A DNA stretch of 64,000 nucleotides from Planctomycetota bacterium (GTDB lineage Bacteria > Planctomycetota > Phycisphaerae > Phycisphaerales > SM1A02), in contig JADFFQ010000006.1 in assembly GCA_022568135.1 (NCBI GenBank), positions 31,145 to 95,144 on the forward strand. Direction: 5' to 3'. Position numbers and translations under genes: made by a program. Below the pieces are notes generated by a model that was given only the letters and a program-made list of their open reading frames with translations, was not told the origin of the DNA and searched no databases. Positions 33,857 to 43,334 of the stretch are shown here, one piece after another; the stretch's first letter is position 1; each line of letters begins with the position of its first letter.

Positions 33857-35131
33857 CTAAGCGACAGAGTCGGGCTGTCCTGGGCCCGGCCAGGCTCGGG
33901 GACGAGCCGGCTCTGACACGGATGGGTCGAAATCGATCAACCGGCCGTCAACAACTCGGTGCGTGATGTACTCGTCACGCCAGGTGTAGATCAGCCGGCC
34001 GATGAGATAGTCGTCAAGATCGAACCCGACCCTGAGCACCAACAGGTCGGCGGCTGCGCCGACTTCCAGCCGGCCGGAGTCTGACCAGCTCAATGCGTCG
34101 GCATTCCCGCGGGTGATGAGATCCCAGACCTCGGCTGGGTTCGGTACATGCGGCTTCGCCCCGGCTTGTCGGGTCATCGCCTGCATCTTGGCGACCTCGA
34201 TCATAGCCCGAGCAACCCGCGGCATGGCCAGGTCAGGACCCGCCGCGACATCCGAGCCCAGGGCCAGTCGAACGCCGTGCTCGCGGGCCGCATCAAGATT
34301 GAAGAGCCCCGATTGGAGAAACGTGTTGGCCGTGGGGCAATGGACGACCACCGAGCGGCGCTGGGCGATCAGGCGCCACTCGACATCGGCCAGATGAACA
34401 CAATGCGCCAGCAAGGTCCGATCGGTCAGCAATCCGTGGCGATCGTACACGCCCGTGTAATGCGGATCGTTGGGAAACAGCTCCGCGACCAGTTCACATT
34501 CATGCTGCGACTCAGCGAGATGTGTCTGAACGAACGCCTCATCCGATGCCCTGGCTTTGGCGACGCTGAGCAACTCATCTGAGCAGCCGACGGCAAAGCG
34601 GGGATTGACGCTGATGGCGATTCGCCCGCGCTTGGAGTTGGCGAGCCGAGCCAGGCGGTGGTGCAGCAGCGGCTCCGCAGCGCCCCGGTCCATGAGCACC
34701 TGTCCTGCGATCGCCCGCAGCGGGAGCCGGTGACCGGCTCTGATCACGCTGGTGACACTGTGAAAGTGGCTGGTCAGAAAGCCCGCGTAGCCGAGAGTTC
34801 CCGCCCGCAGCATGCGCCTATAGGCAATGCCGGCCTGTTCTTGGGCCACGTCGGCGTCCTGCCAGCGCATCTCGGCCGGGAAGACTATTCTGTCTAACCA
34901 CTCCAGAAGACCACCACCGCAAGGCGGGTCACAGCCAACTGCGTCGATCTGCGGTAGATGGATGTGAGCGTCGATGAAGCCGGGGCAGATGAGTGAATCG
35001 GCGTCTCCGGCCACGGGGGTCTCGGGAGGATTGCCGCGGCCTAGCTCGGCGATCTGCCGATCCTCGATGCGAACCCATCCCAGTTGGGGGGTATGATGCG
35101 GATTGATCAGAAGTCTGCCCTGGAGAATCAT
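33857..35131 (-). CDS. guaD: Guanine deaminase-like amidohydrolase
   Basis: A 424-residue zinc hydrolase. ICPGFIDAHIHLPQIDAVGC, VQTHLAESQHE, LLAHCVHLADVEW, and CPTANTFLQSGLFNLDAARE match guanine deaminase rather than other ATZ/TRZ enzymes (HIHLPQ and SGLF are the telling parts). It would convert guanine to xanthine in purine salvage. Start taken at 35131, where family homology begins. The C-terminus ends in a low-complexity Pro/Arg tail. Confidence 0.8.
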   Translation of the reverse strand: MILQGRLLINPHHTPQLGWVRIEDRQIAELGRGNPPETPVAGDADSLICPGFIDAHIHLPQIDAVGCDPPCGGGLLEWLDRIVFPAEMRWQDADVAQEQAGIAYRRMLRAGTLGYAGFLTSHFHSVTSVIRAGHRLPLRAIAGQVLMDRGAAEPLLHHRLARLANSKRGRIAISVNPRFAVGCSDELLSVAKARASDEAFVQTHLAESQHECELVAELFPNDPHYTGVYDRHGLLTDRTLLAHCVHLADVEWRLIAQRRSVVVHCPTANTFLQSGLFNLDAAREHGVRLALGSDVAAGPDLAMPRVARAMIEVAKMQAMTRQAGAKPHVPNPAEVWDLITRGNADALSWSDSGRLEVGAAADLLVLRVGFDLDDYLIGRLIYTWRDEYITHRVVDGRLIDFDPSVSEPARPRAWPGPGQPDSVA

Positions 35132-35334
35132 CGAAAACCGCCGGAAGTTGTTTCAAGTCCCTCGGAGCCAGCGCCGAATTGCAGTACGGGCCGATTCCAC
35201 GTAGTATCAGTTGCGGTCAGAGCCCTGCGATCGGCGCCTGCGGGCTGGCAGTTCGTCGCCCGGGGCGGGGTTCGGCGAAATACCGGGGCCGGACTCATCG
35301 AGCTTTACTCCTGCGACGCAATTGAGGATCAGCC

Positions 35335-36483
35335 ATGACCACTGCTGCTTCCATGCCCGTGCTCGACAAAGGTCTTGCCAACACGATTGCCGCTGAATCA
35401 GCGATGTCGTTCATCGACGGCCAGAACGGGATTCTGGAATATGTCGGTATAGACATCGACGCACTGGCTCGCAACTCGACATTTGAGGAAGTCGTTTATC
35501 TGCTGTGGCATCGCAAGCTGCCGACGAGAGGCGAGCTGGATGCGTTCGCTTCCGGCATCCGCGCAGAATACGACCTGCCCGAGGTGATGTGGGACGTCAT
35601 CAAGACTATTCCCACATCCGCGGCGCCGATGCACGCCCTGCGCACGCTGGTCTCGGCGCTGGCCCTGTCCGATCCGGAGGCGGACGATCCATCGCCTGCG
35701 GCCAATGAGCGCAAGGGTGTTCGTCTCCTGGCCAAGGCGCCGGCCCTCATCGCCAACTTTGATCGGCATCGCAAGGGCAGAGACTTCATCAAGCCCGATT
35801 CGTCGCTGAGCATCGCCAGCGCGTTTCTCACCATGCTCAACGGGCAAGAGCCGACGGAGACGATGGCCAAGGCGCTCGATGTGTGCCTGATCCTGCACGC
35901 GGACCATGGGTTCAACGCCTCAACGTTCGCAGCGCTGGTGACGATTTCCACGCTCAGCGACATGTACTCAGCCGTCACCACCGCCATCGGCACGCTGAAA
36001 GGGCCGCTGCACGGCGGAGCCAACGAAGCGGTTATGCACATGCTCACCGAGATCGGCCAAATGGACCGCGTCGAGCCGTATATCCGCGAAAAGCTCGACC
36101 GCAAGGAACGGGTGATGGGTTTCGGGCACCGGGTCTATAAGGCATACGACCCCCGGGCCAGCTATCTCAAGACGTTCGCGGAGCGGCTTGCGGAAGATAC
36201 CGGCAATCGAGAGCTGTATGAGATGAGCCGCCGCATCGACCAGATCATGCACGAAGCAGTGGCGGCCAAGGGCATACACCCGAACGTCGATTTCTACTCA
36301 GCGACGACCTACTACTCGATCGGCCTGGACATTGACCTCTTTACGCCGATGTTCGTCATGAGCCGCATCGGGGGCTGGGTCGGCCACTGTATCGAGCAGC
36401 TGGCGGACAATAAGCTCATCCGGCCGCGCTGCGAATACATCGGCCCACACGAGGCGGCCTACGTGCCCATCGAGGGGCGTTGA
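35335..36483 (+). CDS. gltA: Citrate synthase
   Basis: A 382-residue short-type citrate synthase, the entry enzyme of the TCA cycle. Motifs: LHADHGFNASTFAAL (first catalytic His), LKGPLHGGANEAVMHM, MGFGHRVYKAYDPRA (second His), and IHPNVDFYSATTYYSIGLDI (catalytic Asp). GAGG precedes the ATG. A paralogous 2-methylcitrate synthase cannot be fully excluded, but no prp genes are nearby. Confidence 0.94.
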   Translation: MTTAASMPVLDKGLANTIAAESAMSFIDGQNGILEYVGIDIDALARNSTFEEVVYLLWHRKLPTRGELDAFASGIRAEYDLPEVMWDVIKTIPTSAAPMHALRTLVSALALSDPEADDPSPAANERKGVRLLAKAPALIANFDRHRKGRDFIKPDSSLSIASAFLTMLNGQEPTETMAKALDVCLILHADHGFNASTFAALVTISTLSDMYSAVTTAIGTLKGPLHGGANEAVMHMLTEIGQMDRVEPYIREKLDRKERVMGFGHRVYKAYDPRASYLKTFAERLAEDTGNRELYEMSRRIDQIMHEAVAAKGIHPNVDFYSATTYYSIGLDIDLFTPMFVMSRIGGWVGHCIEQLADNKLIRPRCEYIGPHEAAYVPIEGR

Positions 36484-36797
36484 AACGGGACGATCCCCAC
36501 AGGTGACGCCGGCCCACCTGTTGCCCATCGGGGAATCACCACGCGGACCCGCTGGAGACGCACCCCAGCGGGGGGCCCGGCCCCGGCGGACCGTGGCGGG
36601 TCACCTCCCGCGGCATGGACGGCCACCGGCGAGAAAGTTATCCACATCCGCGCGAGAGGCACGGGCATCACGCCAGCCTGGTGATACCATGGCCGGCTGC
36701 GGCACGCTGAAGGAGCGGTGGCGCAATCGCAAACCGGGAGACCAGGGAGAAGGACGTCGTGTGATATGTCCAAACTCACTTGAAAGGAGGCTGAGCC
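36484..36797. other. Intergenic region before the M29 peptidase gene
   Basis: 314 bases with no protein-like frame. The only landmarks are a single perfect 9-mer TTATCCACA at 36638-36646 and the strong AAAGGAGG ribosome site at its right end. Confidence 0.5.
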
Positions 36798-38006
36798 ATG
36801 AACACGTCGCTGAGAATCCTGGGGCTTGGCCTCGGGGCGGTCCTGTTGGGGGTCGCTTCGGGGATTACCCAGCAGGAATCGTTTACCGCGAACCCGGACA
36901 CCGCCGGGGTCGCGGACACTCTGGTCAACAAGTCCGCAAACATTCGCTATGGAGAGTTGGTGTTGATCAGGGGCGGCGCCCGAGACCAGCAGTTGCTGGA
37001 AGACATTGCGATCGAGGTCCGCAAGCTGGGCGCCCACCCCGTGATCACGATTGGCAGTGACCGTCTTACCCGCAACATATTCACGGAAGTGCCGGCCCGT
37101 TTCGACAACCAAGAGCCAACGTTCGCGTTGCGAATGGCCGAGACCATCAACGCCATGATCAGTGTCGATTACCGGGATAGCTTCGATATCCTCGCCGATG
37201 TCCCGGCCCAGCGCCGGGCCGCCCACGCCAAGGCGTTCGAGCCGGTTTACAAGAAGATGCTCGAGCGTGGCGTGATTCGCACGCATCTGGGCAACGGCTT
37301 GTATCCGACCAAGGCCTTGGCCGAGCAATTTGGGATCACCCGCAACGAGCTGTCGAGGATCTTCTGGCGCGGCGTGAATGTTGATTACGATCAGCTCCAG
37401 GCTACGGGCGAGCGGGTCAAGAACATTCTGGCTGCGGGGCGGGACGTGCGCATCACTGCGCCCAACGGCACTGATCTGACCGTCCAGATCACCCGCCGTC
37501 CGATCTTCGTGAGCGATGGAGTGATTTCGACCGATGATCGGTACGCAGGCGGCCCGGCGTGCCAGGTCTGGCTTCCGGCCGGGGAGGTCTACCTGACCCC
37601 CGTGACCGGTACAGCCGAGGGCACCTTTATCGCCGATACGTTTTTCTTCCAGGGCAAGCGGATCGAGGGCCTGACCCTGAACTTCAACAAGGGCAAGATG
37701 ACGTCGATGACCGCGAAGCAGGGCGACATCACCGCGTTGAGGCAACTGTACAACGCCGCCCCCGCCGAGGGGCGCGACCTGTTCGCGGCTATTGACATCG
37801 GCATCAACCCCAGCGTGCAGGTTCCCGCAGGCAGCCACATGGTCACCTGGATGGGCGCCGGCACAATCAGCATCGGCATCGGCGGCAACACCTGGGCCGG
37901 TGGCGACAACGAAGTGCCCTACAACCTGTTTGCCCACCAGACCAACGCAACGATGACGGTGGACGGCCGGAAGCTCATCGATCAGGGCACACTGATTCAA
38001 CGGTAG
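36798..38006 (+). CDS. Exported M29-family (aminopeptidase T-like) protein
   Basis: A 402-residue protein. The ATG follows a perfect AAAGGAGG. Residues 1-25 form a signal peptide (LRILGLGLGAVLLGVASG). The remainder has the M29 thermophilic-aminopeptidase layout: a nucleotide-binding-like N-terminal half (YGELVLIRGGARDQQLLEDI) and a C-terminal half with LPAGEVYLTPVTGTAEGTFI (metal-binding Glu) and NLFAHQTNATMTVDGRKL (His and Asp). M29 enzymes are usually cytosolic, so the signal peptide is unusual. Some metal ligands may differ, so catalytic activity is not certain. Confidence 0.82.
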   Translation: MNTSLRILGLGLGAVLLGVASGITQQESFTANPDTAGVADTLVNKSANIRYGELVLIRGGARDQQLLEDIAIEVRKLGAHPVITIGSDRLTRNIFTEVPARFDNQEPTFALRMAETINAMISVDYRDSFDILADVPAQRRAAHAKAFEPVYKKMLERGVIRTHLGNGLYPTKALAEQFGITRNELSRIFWRGVNVDYDQLQATGERVKNILAAGRDVRITAPNGTDLTVQITRRPIFVSDGVISTDDRYAGGPACQVWLPAGEVYLTPVTGTAEGTFIADTFFFQGKRIEGLTLNFNKGKMTSMTAKQGDITALRQLYNAAPAEGRDLFAAIDIGINPSVQVPAGSHMVTWMGAGTISIGIGGNTWAGGDNEVPYNLFAHQTNATMTVDGRKLIDQGTLIQR

Positions 38007-38061
38007 TCGTGCCCGCGCCGCCGCTCCTTCACGGGCTCCTGTGCCACGACAATCTCCAAGA

Positions 38062-38095
38062 AAGAAGCCCACGGATTCCAATCCGTGGGCTTCTT
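38062..38095. terminator. Bidirectional intrinsic terminator
   Basis: A perfect 16-bp stem between converging genes: arms 38062-38077 and 38080-38095, core GCCCACGGATT / AATCCGTGGGC, with A-rich left and T-rich right edges (aagaa / ttctt), so it works in both directions. The same core occurs in the palindrome at 57749. Confidence 0.85.
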
Positions 38096-38135
38096 CGTTG
38101 ATGCACGATGTCGTACGGCCAAACGGTGCACTTGC

Positions 38136-39683
38136 TCACCACGTGTATTTCACCGTGTAGGTCACTGTCTTTTCGCCGTCAGGCGGGACGTTCACCTCGA
38201 AGTGGATCGTCCGGCCGTCGATCTTCTCATGTTCGTCGCTGGCCTGGCTGATCTGCCAGTTGACCCATCGGTAGAGGTTCTCCTTGATGATGACCTTGAT
38301 CTGCTGCTCTTTGTGGTTGCGGATTTGGATCTGGAAGCTCTCGGTGATGAGGTGGGCTTGGGTGTCGATAGTAAAGTTCGTTTGGGTGCGCTCGCCGACG
38401 ATATCAAAGGCTTGACCGACCCTGATCAGGACCTTCTCATCCTTCGGCGTGTGGTCGATGAGGTCTTCGCCGACGAACTCAAGCGTTTCGTCCGCCTCGT
38501 CCCGTTTGTACACGCGTACCTTGCCCCGCGGCAGAGGCATGCCGAGGTTGTTGTCCTCTTCATTCTGAAAGCGCACATAGACGTCGACCTTCGGGTTCGA
38601 CTGCGTGCCCAGGTTGCGGTCGGTTCGCGGGTTGGAGGAAAACCCCCACCCAGCGCCAGCTGACAGGCCAAAGTACACCAACACTTTCTCGACGCTAACG
38701 TCGCGGGCGGTCGGAAACAGTGTGATCTGCTGGGTGGTGTTGGACAGGATGTCGGTGCGGCGCGGCAGGGTGTACAGGTGATACTCGAAGAAGGCCTTTT
38801 CTTGGAAGCCCGCCGCCCGGCCGGCCCTCCCTAGAGTCTCCGTCCCCGAGTAAAGCAAGTAGCCATACTCTGGCTGAACCCGCTGCACGTCGCCGGCGAT
38901 GAGCTTGAGCCGCGCGTTTTGGTATGCCCGCCCGGAGAGGTTCATCACAGTCACCCACGCGCCGAGGTCGGCCTGGGTGTCATCGGCATTCAGCATCAGG
39001 TTGTAGTCCGCCCGCCAAGTGATGCCGCTGGTCTGATAGGTGGTGCGGATCTCGTGCTCACCGCCTTGCTCGGCATCCAGCTTCCACACCAGCGTGGGCT
39101 TGGTCACCAGCCCCTCCAGCGGCAGCGGGGGTAGTTTGATTCGACCGCTTCCTTGGGGGAGGAACTCCAACCCCTGCGGCGTCTGGAGGATAAACATCCC
39201 ACCCCTAACGGCGAGTACCTTGCCCGTGACGACTGTGGTCTCGCCGTCCTGCGTCACTTCCAGGCCGACCTCCCGGTCGATGTACTTTTCGTAGAGCTTT
39301 TGGGTATTGATCAGGTCGAACTCGAAGTTCTGTTCGAGCACCTCCGTACCGTCGGGGTCAGTGAGATCCACAAAGCTCACCGTGGTGGGATCGATGAACT
39401 GGGCCACGTCGGTGAACCGCAGTTCGTTGAGGCCAGCCTTGAGGTTGACTGTGCGCACCTCCTTGACCACACCGAATCCGGGCACCTGCCAGGCGAAGTT
39501 CAGGTTGTAGCCCTGTCGCTGCTGGGAGATGAACCGTTGGGGATCGAAGCTCGCCGGGTCGGCAGTGGAGTAGACGGTCACCGCCAGGCCTTCGCCCGCG
39601 GCGGCGGCCCCGACTGTGCAGGGCGAGAAGAGAAGAATCACGGCGGCAATGACGTTTGGTGTCCATTGGTGTTTGCGAACCAT
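38136..39683 (-). CDS. DUF4139 domain protein, exported
   Basis: A 515-residue protein with a signal peptide (IAAVILLFSPCTVGAAAAGE) and AGGAG eight bases before the ATG. It has the DUF4139 architecture: LAVTVYSTADPASFDPQRFI, VRTVNLKAGLNELRFTDVAQ, a middle with WKLDAEQGGEHEIRTTYQTS and GITWRADYNLML, and a C-terminal beta domain ending NVPPDGEKTVTYTVKYTW. Biochemical function unknown; probably periplasmic or outer membrane. Confidence 0.88.
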   Translation of the reverse strand: MVRKHQWTPNVIAAVILLFSPCTVGAAAAGEGLAVTVYSTADPASFDPQRFISQQRQGYNLNFAWQVPGFGVVKEVRTVNLKAGLNELRFTDVAQFIDPTTVSFVDLTDPDGTEVLEQNFEFDLINTQKLYEKYIDREVGLEVTQDGETTVVTGKVLAVRGGMFILQTPQGLEFLPQGSGRIKLPPLPLEGLVTKPTLVWKLDAEQGGEHEIRTTYQTSGITWRADYNLMLNADDTQADLGAWVTVMNLSGRAYQNARLKLIAGDVQRVQPEYGYLLYSGTETLGRAGRAAGFQEKAFFEYHLYTLPRRTDILSNTTQQITLFPTARDVSVEKVLVYFGLSAGAGWGFSSNPRTDRNLGTQSNPKVDVYVRFQNEEDNNLGMPLPRGKVRVYKRDEADETLEFVGEDLIDHTPKDEKVLIRVGQAFDIVGERTQTNFTIDTQAHLITESFQIQIRNHKEQQIKVIIKENLYRWVNWQISQASDEHEKIDGRTIHFEVNVPPDGEKTVTYTVKYTW

Positions 39684-39798
39684 CGGCGTGCTCCTTGACC
39701 CAGGGCCGCCTCAGTGCGGCCGGTGTGTGATGTCAACCAATAATGGCCGATCCTGACCGGCCGTCTCCAGTGAGCAGACGGTTTTTGGCGGCAATGTT

Positions 39799-42132
39799 CT
39801 ATTGGCCGCTCGGAGAGGCCGCTTGCGTCATCTGCGGATAGATCAGCACGCGATCGTGGGCCAGCAGCAGCAAGTCATCCGCTCCGTCGCCGGTGACGTC
39901 GGCAACGAGGGCTTCGCTCGGCTCGTACTCGCGCGGCTCGCCGCCGGAAAAAATCTTGGATTCAAAGACCTCGAAGCCAACCGCGTACAGCATCTGTCGC
40001 GACTCGCTAAACGTAAAGATCTCGCACATCTGTTCGCCGGCATCGAGTGAGATGAGATCGCGAAAGCCGTCGCCGTTGATATCGCCGGTCGCCAGCTCAT
40101 GCTGGCGGCGATGCTCTTGGTCGGTCCGCCAGGACGCAAACTCTCGCAGCACCGTGCGCTCGCCCAGAAACCGAATCACCGCGAACCCGTCGTTCCCGAT
40201 CGCCAGGAGGTTGTCCTCACCATCGCCCGAGAACGAGCCTGCATGGATGGAATGAAACGAGAAACCCTTGACCTTGACCGACTCGGTTTCGCCCCATGTT
40301 CTGCTCGAGCCGGGTCGCTGGTCTTGCAAGCGGGCCATGACGACCAGCCGATCGTTCTTCTGGTCGGCGGCGACAATTCGATCACCCAGCACTGCCAGCG
40401 ACACCAGCTTGGAAGAGCTGTCGTCGGCGTTGATCTGTTGCACCACCTGCCAACCCGGACTGATGCCCGCAGGTGGGTCCGGATCGTAACGCACCGCCCG
40501 CACGTAGTTGCGATCGGCGATGAGCAGCTCCGCGTGGCCGTCTGCGTCGATGTCAAACACCGCGGTGTTGTCCGCCTTGGCGGCCTTCACCAAGCCGAAC
40601 TGGCCCATATCTTTGGACTCGGTGAGTTGGAAGCCGTCGACCTCGGCGTGGAGCATCATCATCGGCTTATCACGCGTGAACAGCAGCAGGTCGGTCCGCC
40701 CGTCCTGATCGGCGTCGAGGGCCAGAATGGTCTGGGGCGATCGGCTCAGCGACCCCAGTTGGATCGTTTCGCTGTTCCCGGCCAGGTCGATGAGCGTGAT
40801 CGCATAGTTGCGACCGTCCTTGGCGATGATGGCGACATGCGGGCCATCCTCCAACTCGACCAGATTGAGCGCGACCGGTGTATGGCCGCCGGGAACGGTC
40901 AGCGGGACAGGATATGGCACGCCGGTTGACTCGACCTCGCATCGGCCGACGACACCCTCCTTCTCCGAGAGCACGAACAGCTCGGCGAAAGGGTCATCGT
41001 CCACGTTGCCCGCAACGAGATACTCAAGCTCGGCGTAGCACGGATATGACTCGCCCGGCTGCAAGCCCTTGCCCGGGGCCTGGCGATACACGACCAGCGC
41101 GTTGGCTTGAGTGTCCGTGGCCACGAGGTCCAAGAGCCCGTCGCCATCGACATCGACCACAGCCGTGGACCGCTTGCGATTGCCCGCATCGGAGAAGCTG
41201 TACACGAGCATCGCCGCGTCGCGGTCACCGGTCTGCTCGATCTGCTCGATCGCGAGCTCGTAGAGAACGATGCGCTTAGACGCTCGTTCGATGACGACGA
41301 TGGTGGCCGCATCATCCCCGGTGAGTCGCAGCGCCTCCGCTTCGAGCAGGGCGGGCATCTCGAATCGAAGCTCGGCTCCCAGCACGCCGCGCCCGGTATC
41401 CTCGCCGCCGAGCCACAGCCGGATCGGAGCCGGGTCGTCGGGAAGGATGCCGGCGATATCCAACCGTCCGTCACCGTTGTAGTCCTCGAGCAGGAAGGCG
41501 ATGATCTTGCCGCCGGTTGCGAGCTTCAGCGGCCGGCCCAGGCTGTCGCCATTGATCGTCCAGACGTGGATCTCGCCGCCAACCAGACAAAGAAGCTCCG
41601 GTCGCTCGTCGCCGATGACGTCGGCCACCGCCAAGCCGTTTCGATTGGACGCCAGGTTCTTGACATGATGCTTGCGGGCGATTGCGAACTTGCCGGCCGG
41701 TGACTGACGCATGAACACCAGCTCGGGGGGTGATCCGGCGTAAATGAGATCCATCAACCCATCGCCGTCGAAATCGTGGGGGACCACGGCCGAAACGCGA
41801 TGGCTCACGGAGATGAGCTGGCGCCTGAACCGCCAATGCTCGGGGAGTTCATTGGCCCGGCTGACAGTGACGAAAGCGTCATCCGGGGTGGCCCCCGGCT
41901 TCTGAACGTGCAGCTCGATTCGGCTGGAATGGTTGTTGACCACGATCAAATCGAGGAAGCCATCGCCGTCCAGATCGGCCACGGCCATCGGGCCTGCGCC
42001 GCGGTCGATCTTGACGATCTCCAGTCCTGTGAAGCCGAAGTACTCAGCCAGCGAAGGGTCGTCACTCTGTGTCGGCCCCAAGGAAGCCAGCAGCAGACCG
42101 ACGCCGGCGCAAAGGGTCACAGCGATGGGCAT
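39799..42132 (-). CDS. Secreted VCBS/FG-GAP repeat protein
   Basis: A 777-residue exported protein (signal MPIAVTLCAGVGLLLASLGP). Many DxDxDGxxDL repeats: AVADLDGDGFLDLIVVNNHS, DFDGDGLMDLIYAG, DYNGDGRLDIAGIL, DVDGDGLLDLVATD, DADQDGRTDLLLFT, DINGDGFRDLISLD and DVTGDGADDLLLLA. These probably form one or two Ca-binding propellers. Unlike other FG-GAP proteins of the window it has no dockerin pair. Role unknown. Confidence 0.88.
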   Translation of the reverse strand: MPIAVTLCAGVGLLLASLGPTQSDDPSLAEYFGFTGLEIVKIDRGAGPMAVADLDGDGFLDLIVVNNHSSRIELHVQKPGATPDDAFVTVSRANELPEHWRFRRQLISVSHRVSAVVPHDFDGDGLMDLIYAGSPPELVFMRQSPAGKFAIARKHHVKNLASNRNGLAVADVIGDERPELLCLVGGEIHVWTINGDSLGRPLKLATGGKIIAFLLEDYNGDGRLDIAGILPDDPAPIRLWLGGEDTGRGVLGAELRFEMPALLEAEALRLTGDDAATIVVIERASKRIVLYELAIEQIEQTGDRDAAMLVYSFSDAGNRKRSTAVVDVDGDGLLDLVATDTQANALVVYRQAPGKGLQPGESYPCYAELEYLVAGNVDDDPFAELFVLSEKEGVVGRCEVESTGVPYPVPLTVPGGHTPVALNLVELEDGPHVAIIAKDGRNYAITLIDLAGNSETIQLGSLSRSPQTILALDADQDGRTDLLLFTRDKPMMMLHAEVDGFQLTESKDMGQFGLVKAAKADNTAVFDIDADGHAELLIADRNYVRAVRYDPDPPAGISPGWQVVQQINADDSSSKLVSLAVLGDRIVAADQKNDRLVVMARLQDQRPGSSRTWGETESVKVKGFSFHSIHAGSFSGDGEDNLLAIGNDGFAVIRFLGERTVLREFASWRTDQEHRRQHELATGDINGDGFRDLISLDAGEQMCEIFTFSESRQMLYAVGFEVFESKIFSGGEPREYEPSEALVADVTGDGADDLLLLAHDRVLIYPQMTQAASPSGQ

Positions 42133-42269
42133 GAGGTGGCTCCTGGGTGCCCCGGGGACGCAAGCGTGAGGCCGATCAGGCCGATACCTCCCTGGATGTT
42201 GCTGAGTTCATCGTCACCATCGTATACTGGCTCCATGCGGCTGTGGCCTTCTTTTGAGCTTCGACGAAG

Positions 42270-43247
42270 ATGACTCGGTTTCTCGCCGGCAGAAGCATTG
42301 TTGCTGCGGTTCTGGTCGCGACCCTGCTGGGGACCGCCGGCGCTGCCGATGTAATCAAGCTCACCAGCGGCGCGGTGCTCCAAGGGACGATCCTGAAGCG
42401 AAATGACCGGACGTTGTGGCTGGACCTCGGTTCCGACGTGCTGGCGGTGAGGCTGGCGGACATCGACGAGATCGAGCTGGCCGAGGCCGACGCGCCGGTG
42501 CAGACCGAAGCACACTGGCTGTTCCACACGGCCCGCGACCTGCCTGAGCTGAGCCCCAAGGAGCAGGCCAAGCGCGTGGGACCCACGGTCATCAAGGTCG
42601 CCACCCCCCGTGGTCTGGGCTCCGGCGTGATCATCAGCCCCGACGGACACGCCATCACCAACGCTCATGTCATCCAGGGCGAGACCAACCTGCGGGTAAC
42701 GGTGTGGCTTCCCCAGGCCGACACCACCCTTCGGCGCATGGTGGTCCAAGACATCGAGATCGTCGCCGTCAACAACCACATCGACCTGGCTTTGATCAAG
42801 ATTACGCACCCCCAACAGGGGAAGTTTGTCTTTGCTCTTCTTGAAGCCCAGGAGAGCATCGAGGTCGGCCAGATCGTGTTCGCGATCGGCAACCCCTTGG
42901 GATTGGAGCGCACGCTCAGCCAGGGTGTGATCTCCACGACCCAGCGGAGCTTCGACGGGCTCACGTATATCCAGACCGATGCGGCGGTCAATCCCGGCAA
43001 CTCGGGCGGCCCGCTGTTCAATACCCGCGGCGAGGTTGTGGGCATCATCAACATGGGCGCAATGTTCTTCGAGGGTCTAAACTTTGCCATTCCCGCCCGA
43101 TACGTGAAGGACTTTCTTCGCAATCGTGAAGCCTTCGCCTACGACAAGGAGAACCCCAACTCCGGGCACCACTATCACGAGCCCCCTGGGCGCAAGAGAT
43201 TCAGCGTTGCACCGGCGCTGAAAGATCGCTCGAGCCGTTCGGAATGA
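42270..43247 (+). CDS. HtrA/DegP-like serine protease without PDZ domain
   Basis: A 325-residue exported protein. After a signal peptide (SIVAAVLVATLLGTAGAADV), residues 28-70 form a short beta domain (IKLTSGAVLQGTILKRNDRT). The trypsin-like domain has the full triad: His in AITNAHVIQGE, Asp in NNHIDLALIKI, Ser in DAAVNPGNSGGPLFNTRGEV. No PDZ domain follows; the C-terminus is a short basic tail. It is a probable envelope quality-control protease, and the lack of PDZ suggests different regulation from DegP. Divergent from the VCBS gene. Confidence 0.9.
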   Translation: MTRFLAGRSIVAAVLVATLLGTAGAADVIKLTSGAVLQGTILKRNDRTLWLDLGSDVLAVRLADIDEIELAEADAPVQTEAHWLFHTARDLPELSPKEQAKRVGPTVIKVATPRGLGSGVIISPDGHAITNAHVIQGETNLRVTVWLPQADTTLRRMVVQDIEIVAVNNHIDLALIKITHPQQGKFVFALLEAQESIEVGQIVFAIGNPLGLERTLSQGVISTTQRSFDGLTYIQTDAAVNPGNSGGPLFNTRGEVVGIINMGAMFFEGLNFAIPARYVKDFLRNREAFAYDKENPNSGHHYHEPPGRKRFSVAPALKDRSSRSE

Positions 43248-43334
43248 TCCCATGATCCGCGGCCTTGGCCGTGGGTGTTTGTGCCGGCGGGATCAAACTG
43301 GTTTAGGAGCCGCTGATTGAACGAGGATACTGCC

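Noticed and set aside
36638..36646. Perfect DnaA-box-like 9-mer TTATCCACA between gltA and the M29 gene
   Set aside because: Only one copy, no cluster, no AT-rich unwinding region and no dnaA or dnaN nearby, so not called an origin.
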